Origin: Calcarisporiella thermophila CBS 279.70
Lineage: Eukaryota > Calcarisporiellomycota
Direction: 5' to 3'
Assembly (NCBI RefSeq): GCF_041956535.1
Contig: NW_027192197.1
Coordinates: 507,829-571,828, forward strand
DNA length: 64,000 bases
In this document: in pieces, positions 58,594-64,000 of the stretch
Layout: each line of letters begins with the position of its first letter
Position numbering within the stretch: position 1 is the stretch's first letter
Program-made: the position numbers and the translations under genes
Notes under the pieces: generated by a model
Seen by the model: only the letters and a program-made list of their open reading frames with translations
Told to the model about the DNA's origin: nothing
Databases searched by the model: none

Positions 58594-60889
58594 TTAATGG
58601 CGGAGGCTTGTCAATATACTTTCCTTCCGTCGGTTGAACATATCCTTTTCCGTCACGCCCAAGGTCGAATCTCCTAACTTTTGCCAATCCGTTTCAGCTT
58701 CCGGCTCAACGCTGATGGATGACGAGGTAGTTTCCGTGATTTCTCCCTCTTCCATCGAGGGGGTGTCGAAACCTTCCCGAATCCATTTGCCCAACTTAAT
58801 GATGATGCTCTTGCACTCCGGCATCATAAGTAGCATCTGCAGGAATCCATGCGATGCGCCCCGCAAAATCTCAAGCTTCACGGCGCGCTCATCATCCCAC
58901 AGTCCGATCCCCTTGGCTTCGCGGATTCGGCCGGCGAATATGACGGAATCATCCACAAGAGGATCCATCTCACCACAAAATATAAATGTGCGCGGAAACT
59001 CTTGCAAGAGTTCCAAAGGTGCATGAAGGGGTGCAAAATGATAGTCGCCGAATATGTCTGAAGGTGTGTTGGGTCCCACGTACACTAGTTCAAGAGAGAA
59101 GAAGAGAGATAAGTAAAGAAATCAGCATTATAGAATAATGGAGAATGAGCAAACGTATCCTTACATATAGTCAAGGCGCGCACCAGACTGGCATATAGAA
59201 TTCGGTCGTCGAAATAACACATCTTACTCGTCATTGCCAAACGAGTATCTAACGTGATTTCGCTTGATACCGTTGCACCATCCCAGTGGGCAATTCCTTC
59301 TGTTGACATTCCTTGGCCTCCAGACCGCACCACATCCTCAATCGCCTCGTCAGAACTGTCGTCGTCCTTTGAAATCCGCGACATCGTCAAATCCTCAGGA
59401 GCCAGGCGGGATTTGCGGTGGTACGGTTTCACATCAGGCACGACACTCAGCGGACTTTTGTGCCTGAAGTGGTCTTTAGCTTGAAATAGATTCACCATGG
59501 ATTTATTGCTTTGTGCACGCATGAGGGACATTGCTTTGCGGTCCATCCAACATTTAAGCTCAAGCTCAAGGGCAGGGTAGATCAAGACAATGGCGTTAGG
59601 GCGCGGGAGCTCAGGATGTGTCTTTCGAAATTCAAGGATTCTAATGATAGTGGTTGCGACTAAATTTCCTCCCCTAAATTGAAATAAAAAAAAATCGGAT
59701 AGGCGGATCAGCACTTGCTTAGACGACGCTAATGGCAATGCAGTACAACTTACGCAGAGTCGCCTACGATCACAATCTTCGGCATCTTTTCACCCTTAAG
59801 CCCAATGCATCGTCCCCTTGTCTCACAAATCGTACGATATACATCAAAACATTCTTCACACCCCCAAGGGTAGGGATATTCGGGGGCTTTTCCATAGTTG
59901 ATGCTCACTATTGGGACTCCCAGCTGCTTCGCCCAAATACTCAAATAGTCGGAGTGACATTTGGGAGGCATCGCGACAAAGCCTCCGCCAGGAATGTGAA
60001 GCAGAATTTCCTCCTTTTCTTGAAGCCGCGATTCAGGCGGGTGGAAATAGAGATATGACTCTACAGAGTGCCGCATACGAGGCTCGACCTGAGGAGGGGG
60101 GATCATGATCTTGCGGGCGTCGATGCTGAGGCGCTCATGAGCAAGCAAACGAATAAATAGTCGCAAATAAGGGTTAAGGGACTTCTCCCAAGACACACGA
60201 ATATGCTTGGCGGTGATATTGGAACGATAGTATTGGGCCTTCAGAAAAATTAAACGAGATTAGAGAAAAACATGGATAGTACGACGTAACATCCAGCCAT
60301 CATTACCTTGGCTTCGGCTTCTTCCGAAAACACTGCATAGAAAAGGGTGAGTACGATGCTTAGAAAGTCGCGGAGAAATCGGGGACGCACGTTCATGGCG
60401 GACCAAAAACCAGCATCCATGGCGGTCATCAGCCAAGTTGCTCTGTAAAAACTCTTAGAATAACGCCGAGCCATGGGTTCAGGACCTAAGCAGAGATATA
60501 ATGAGCTCTGCACCGAATTAGACTAGAGCATCAATGCTAAGCCAGTACTGACCATTAAGCCCAACCAGTAAAAAGGTATGCTTGAGTACATAGAGCGCAG
60601 TTATTGTCCCGAGAAATGTTTTCCAAGGCGGATATTTCGCTGATGGAGACAAGAAAGCCAAAATTGATTTAGCACGTAATATAATCTTGTTAGAATTACT
60701 CTCTTTACCTAACCAATTATTTAAAAAAACTAGGGATGAGGGTGTCCCTTTCTTATAACGAGTGATAAAAAGGGTGCTAACAAGAAAAATAAAGTTATGA
60801 AATCCATCTAGCATAAGCAAACTCCATGCAATACCTCGCAAGGGTAATGGCCAAAACTTCCAAGCGTCTGATGTTCGGCGATGGCTTTC
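58594..60889 (-). CDS. hormone-sensitive-lipase-type alpha/beta hydrolase (5' end unresolved)
   Basis: At least five exons: about 60889-60550, about 60490-60305, about 60240-59750, about 59680-59170 and 59085-58594. N-terminal residues are hydrophobic (WSLLMLDGFHNFIFLVSTLF and TFLGTITALYVLKHTFLLVG), suggesting membrane or lipid-droplet anchoring. The hydrolase core has HIPGGGFVAMPP (oxyanion hole), IVGDSAGGNL with the catalytic Ser split by an intron, ALHAPLELL, MDPLVDDS with the Asp, and ASHGF with the His, so the triad is complete. An acidic Ser-rich insertion (SKDDDSSDEAIEDVV) separates the lid. Family members cleave acylglycerols or steryl esters, as in fungal lipid mobilisation. No start ATG is in frame in the first exon seen, which begins after a TAG acceptor, so a short first exon is missing. 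Confidence 0.85.
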
Positions 60890-63352
60890 CTATGATGTTA
60901 TCCAACATTATGGAATTTCTCTATTGAGGTTTCCAATACCAAGATAAAACTGCGGTTATTTGAGGGGAAATCCTAAAAAAGGCATCATTAGACATGTGAA
61001 AGCGATCGAAAGAAAAATTTTGGCAAATTGTTATTGAAATAAAAATGTGATTGATTAACTACATCCCCCCCACAGTCCTTCGTGCAACTCTATGACTCAT
61101 GGGCATATTCATAGCAAGCTAACCCCCATATTAGCTCGAGAATATCACGTTGATAAAGCTTATGGCTAGAATTGCTGCGAAACTTACGGGTCGAAAATAT
61201 TCAGCTCTCTATGACCCAGAGTAGACTTTCGAAAGGGTGAAAAAATACATTAAAGGTTATAAAGACATATTTCTAGAATACTTTAGATGTCACAATTTAC
61301 ATACATGCCAGAGACATTATCTACTATTTAGTAAAAGCATTCCACAATCCATTCTTTTAACTTTACCTGACACAAGTGTCAACTGCCACGATAGGGGAGC
61401 TTCAGTCAAACTACCACGGCAGGGAAAAAGATAATCCCACATAGAATAATTGTGTTAAAATCCTTATGATGTTGGAAAAGCTACACGTTTTTTTCCTGAG
61501 CTTTGACTCATAGCATGGCCCTCTTGAGATTAAATGTACTAAAAATTTGGTAAGGAGTCTACTAGTATAATTAGAATTAATTCCACGTTAGATTAATGTG
61601 GACTTTAGCTGCGAAGGGGATTTCTTTTAATTGCTCGTGAAAATATAAATATTTATCGTCCGAATATTAACGTTGCAGTGGTATGATACTCACAGTGAAA
61701 GCACGCAGATTTTTCTAATTCTCTTGTCGCTTGCAACATCTTGCCACATTATGCCACACCGAGAGAAAAGTGTTTTCTTTTTTTTGAAGGAATTTGGTCA
61801 GATAAAAATGATGAGGACACTGGAATATTAACAACGACCAAGAGTGATGAACTCGACGGAAAGTAAGATAAGGCAGAGTTGCAATATAGGCCACGCAAGC
61901 ATTTAATAGTACCCTTTATTAACTAATATAAAATAATAGAGGTTATAGGTCAAGCAGATATACCGTATAAAATTTTCCTGAAGTAAAATAACCTCTTCCC
62001 TGTTCTTCTTAATCTGGACTTGCATAAAATTGATTCTAATTTGCCACTTGTCCTGTCGTATTAATGCATGCCAAAGCAATCAACGTAAAAAAGGAGTTAT
62101 AAATAAATTGTTTGGTAATTGCATACTTGTTTTTATGCTATCAGCACAGGCTTTTATTTTTTCTTTTGCATATTCCTGTTAAAGATGATGCTCTACATCC
62201 AAAAGCATGCCCATGGACAAGAGTCTCTTCAAGCTAAGAATTTGGTTTTAAAGGCTTTATTTTCACTTCTGAGAGGGTGATGAAATATAAAATATTGTCA
62301 GGGTTCAGAAGCTCCCATAAATGTGTCATTGATGAGGATGGTCCTTCTTGCAAGTGTATTTGTCCCCAAATGGACAAAGAAACTAGAGTTTCAAAAAAAA
62401 AATAATTAAAGATATTTTACATAATACTGAAGAGCATAGGTATAAAAAGGCACTACTTGATTGTCGGCATTTGCTCCTTAGGAGTTGTAGCTCTTATTAA
62501 TGGCCATCGAGATTCCAAAAGAAAAAAATAGCTGAGAGTTGGGATGCAATAGCTGCAAGAATTCGAGATCAAGTGAGAATTACCTCCTGAACTTGATTTA
62601 TATTTCATTTTTTGGCACACACTTGTAGACCTGTAGAGAATTTTTTTGTTTTTTTTTACATTTTTAGATTTCTCCCTGTGAGAGCAGCTTAAATTATGCA
62701 AGAACATATTACTTTTTCTCCTACTGCTTTATCAGTTCTTCCTGGGCTGATAATCCTAAAGAGGAAAAGTAGAAGGGGTTCAGTTTAGCTTCCATTGGAG
62801 CACGGGCTTTGTTTAACAGCATAAAGGGAGCAATTGCTCCTAAATATAATTAAAAAAACCCTGAAAGAAGCCCATCATGTTATCTTTTGCAAATCTTGTT
62901 AAATAAAATATTACAAATCGTTTCAAATCGCGAACAAGAAATCTCCTCTGAGAGTTGCTTGTCGAATACGTCGTCGGCTTGTTAATTTTTACGAATGAGC
63001 TGGATGCAGTTGAAAAGAAGCTGTTTTCATAACAATATACATGAAATTAATTATTCGTTAGGAAAGTCACGGCCTCGAGCTAGAGGGATTAATTACATAC
63101 ATCGTGTTTAATTCGGCCATATTGAATGCTTCTTGTCACTTGATTTCCTCTATTCAATTACTAAATTAAAACACGCCTTGTATATAAACGCAGCACGGTC
63201 CCCTCACTTGTTACGCATTTTTTTCCCTTCTCTTTAGCTTTTCTAGATCAGTACTGTGTACTGGGGAATTTTTGTCCTTTTGGTCGCTCCCCGAGCTGGT
63301 TCATCTGTGAATAAATCAGCGTAGAGACGTAGAGATAACTGGGTGATATTCT
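60890..63352. other. long AT-rich intergenic region
   Basis: About 2.5 kb with no gene I can support; only short frames without motifs. T- and A-runs are frequent. It ends in the desaturase promoter. Confidence 0.5.
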
Positions 63353-63401
63353 TATATATAAATATATATATATATATACAAAATTCGGCTCCTTATTCAG
63401 C
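63353..63401 (+). promoter_or_regulatory. TATATA-rich core promoter of the desaturase gene
   Basis: TTATATATAAATA and an (AT)n run at 63353-63380 lie 22-50 bases before the ATG. The position suits a TATA element only if transcription starts very near the ATG; otherwise it is a low-complexity leader. Confidence 0.4.
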
Positions 63402-64000
63402 ATGAGTCAGACAGCTACTATCACCCTCACAAAGACGCAGACGTTTTCACATTCGCGCAAGAAGTCAAGATCCGAGAAGAAGCGCGAGAAGAAGCGTCTG
63501 AAAAAATCAGTGGCTAGGCCGTCCGGACACGCGCCGCTCTTTGATGAGCCAGTGACCTGGTGGAACTGGTACAAGTACGTTAACTGGTTAAATACGTTCT
63601 TTGTGGGTAGTCCTCTTGTTCTGTGGGCATATGCTCTCTCCAACACCGTCCTGCATCGGCATACTCTCTATCTTTCGGCAATTATGTATTTCTGTGGTGG
63701 CATCTCCATCACAGCTGGTTAGTGTCCAATCGTTATTTAGTCGGGTTACCTTGGGGGTATCTGATGGGTTTCCCCTCTTGTAGGTTATCACCGCTATTTC
63801 TCTCACAACTCCTACCGAGCCCATTGGTCTCTACGTCTGTTTTATGCTCTGTTTGGTGCCAGTGCTGTCCAAGGATCCATCCGCTGGTGGGTTCGTGGGC
63901 ACCGCGCCCATCATCGCTATCTTGACACGGACAAGGATCCGCATAATGCACACCGCGGACTCTTCTGGTCTCACATCGGCTGGCTGATTATGCGGCGACC
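63402..64000 (+). CDS. OLE1: acyl-CoA delta-9 desaturase, 5' part (cut by window end)
   Basis: Exon 1 is 63402-63717 and exon 2 starts at 63784 and runs off the window; 177 residues are visible. A basic N-terminus (HSRKKSRSEKKREKKRLKK) precedes EPVTWWNWYKYVNWLNTFF and two membrane helices. The first histidine box is HRYFSH and the second HRAHH, followed by DTDKDPHNAHRGLFW. These are ligands of the di-iron centre of stearoyl-CoA desaturases. Fungal Ole1 makes palmitoleate and oleate in the ER membrane and normally carries a C-terminal cytochrome b5 domain, which would lie outside the window. The reading frame is intact as far as it goes. Confidence 0.93.

Noticed and set aside
60890-63352. Possible transposon or gene in the AT-rich region
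   Set aside because: No ORF over 85 codons, no terminal repeats, no integrase or reverse-transcriptase motif.
1-64000. CRISPR arrays, rRNA, tRNA, insertion sequences or a biosynthetic cluster
   Set aside because: I looked on both strands and saw none; the gene content is ordinary eukaryotic housekeeping.

Overview
This is a 64 kb stretch of nuclear DNA from a fungus. Nearly every gene is split by short GT-AG introns (about 45-150 bases) with pyrimidine-rich 3' ends. Several families point to fungi: a SUR7/PalI-type membrane protein, a KRE9/KNH-type cell-wall protein, an RCO1-type Rpd3S subunit and an OLE1-type desaturase. A Shaker-like voltage-gated K+ channel and a CHIP/STUB1-type co-chaperone ligase, together with the intron density, make an early-diverging lineage more likely than a budding or filamentous ascomycete. 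That lineage call is inference. Coordinates of spliced genes span first to last coding base; splice sites were read by eye and checked for reading phase.

Layout. 0-7 kb: a SAM + HMG-box protein (-, runs off the left edge), a small CENP-V/GFA zinc protein (-), and RCO1 (+). 7.5-12 kb: a three-part fusion on - (Nudix, tandem CCCH fingers, eIF5-type W2 domain), head to head with a peroxisomal NUDT19-type Nudix enzyme (+). 12-18 kb: RPL7, N-myristoyltransferase, a short unknown gene and a SUR7/PalI membrane protein. 18-21 kb is gene-poor, with a small internally duplicated ORF and a doubtful Ser/Pro-rich gene. 21-30 kb is GC-rich: mitoferrin, a DH-PH RhoGEF interrupted by a 508-base assembly gap, and a MoxR/Mg-chelatase-like protein without a P-loop. 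30-36 kb: an HDEL-tailed PDI, Vts1/Smaug and a secreted KRE9-like protein. 37-47 kb, AT-rich: Kv channel, MIC60, RPL38, DPH2 and a cationic amino-acid transporter. 49-61 kb, AT-rich: DNA polymerase delta catalytic subunit, CHIP, epsin and an HSL-type lipase/esterase. The right edge carries the 5' part of a delta-9 desaturase.

The genes are mostly housekeeping and unrelated to one another; there is no metabolic cluster, mobile element, tRNA, rRNA or CRISPR array that I can support. The most unusual item is the Nudix-CCCH-CCCH-W2 polypeptide. It would join an RNA-binding module of the TIS11/tristetraprolin type to a Nudix fold and to a domain normally found in translation initiation factor eIF5, and its Nudix box has lost one catalytic glutamate. 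Two other genes look like partly disabled versions of enzymes: the PDI has one broken active site, and the AAA+ protein has no Walker A motif. Several single-base frame breaks at homopolymers near the gap look like sequence errors rather than dead genes.
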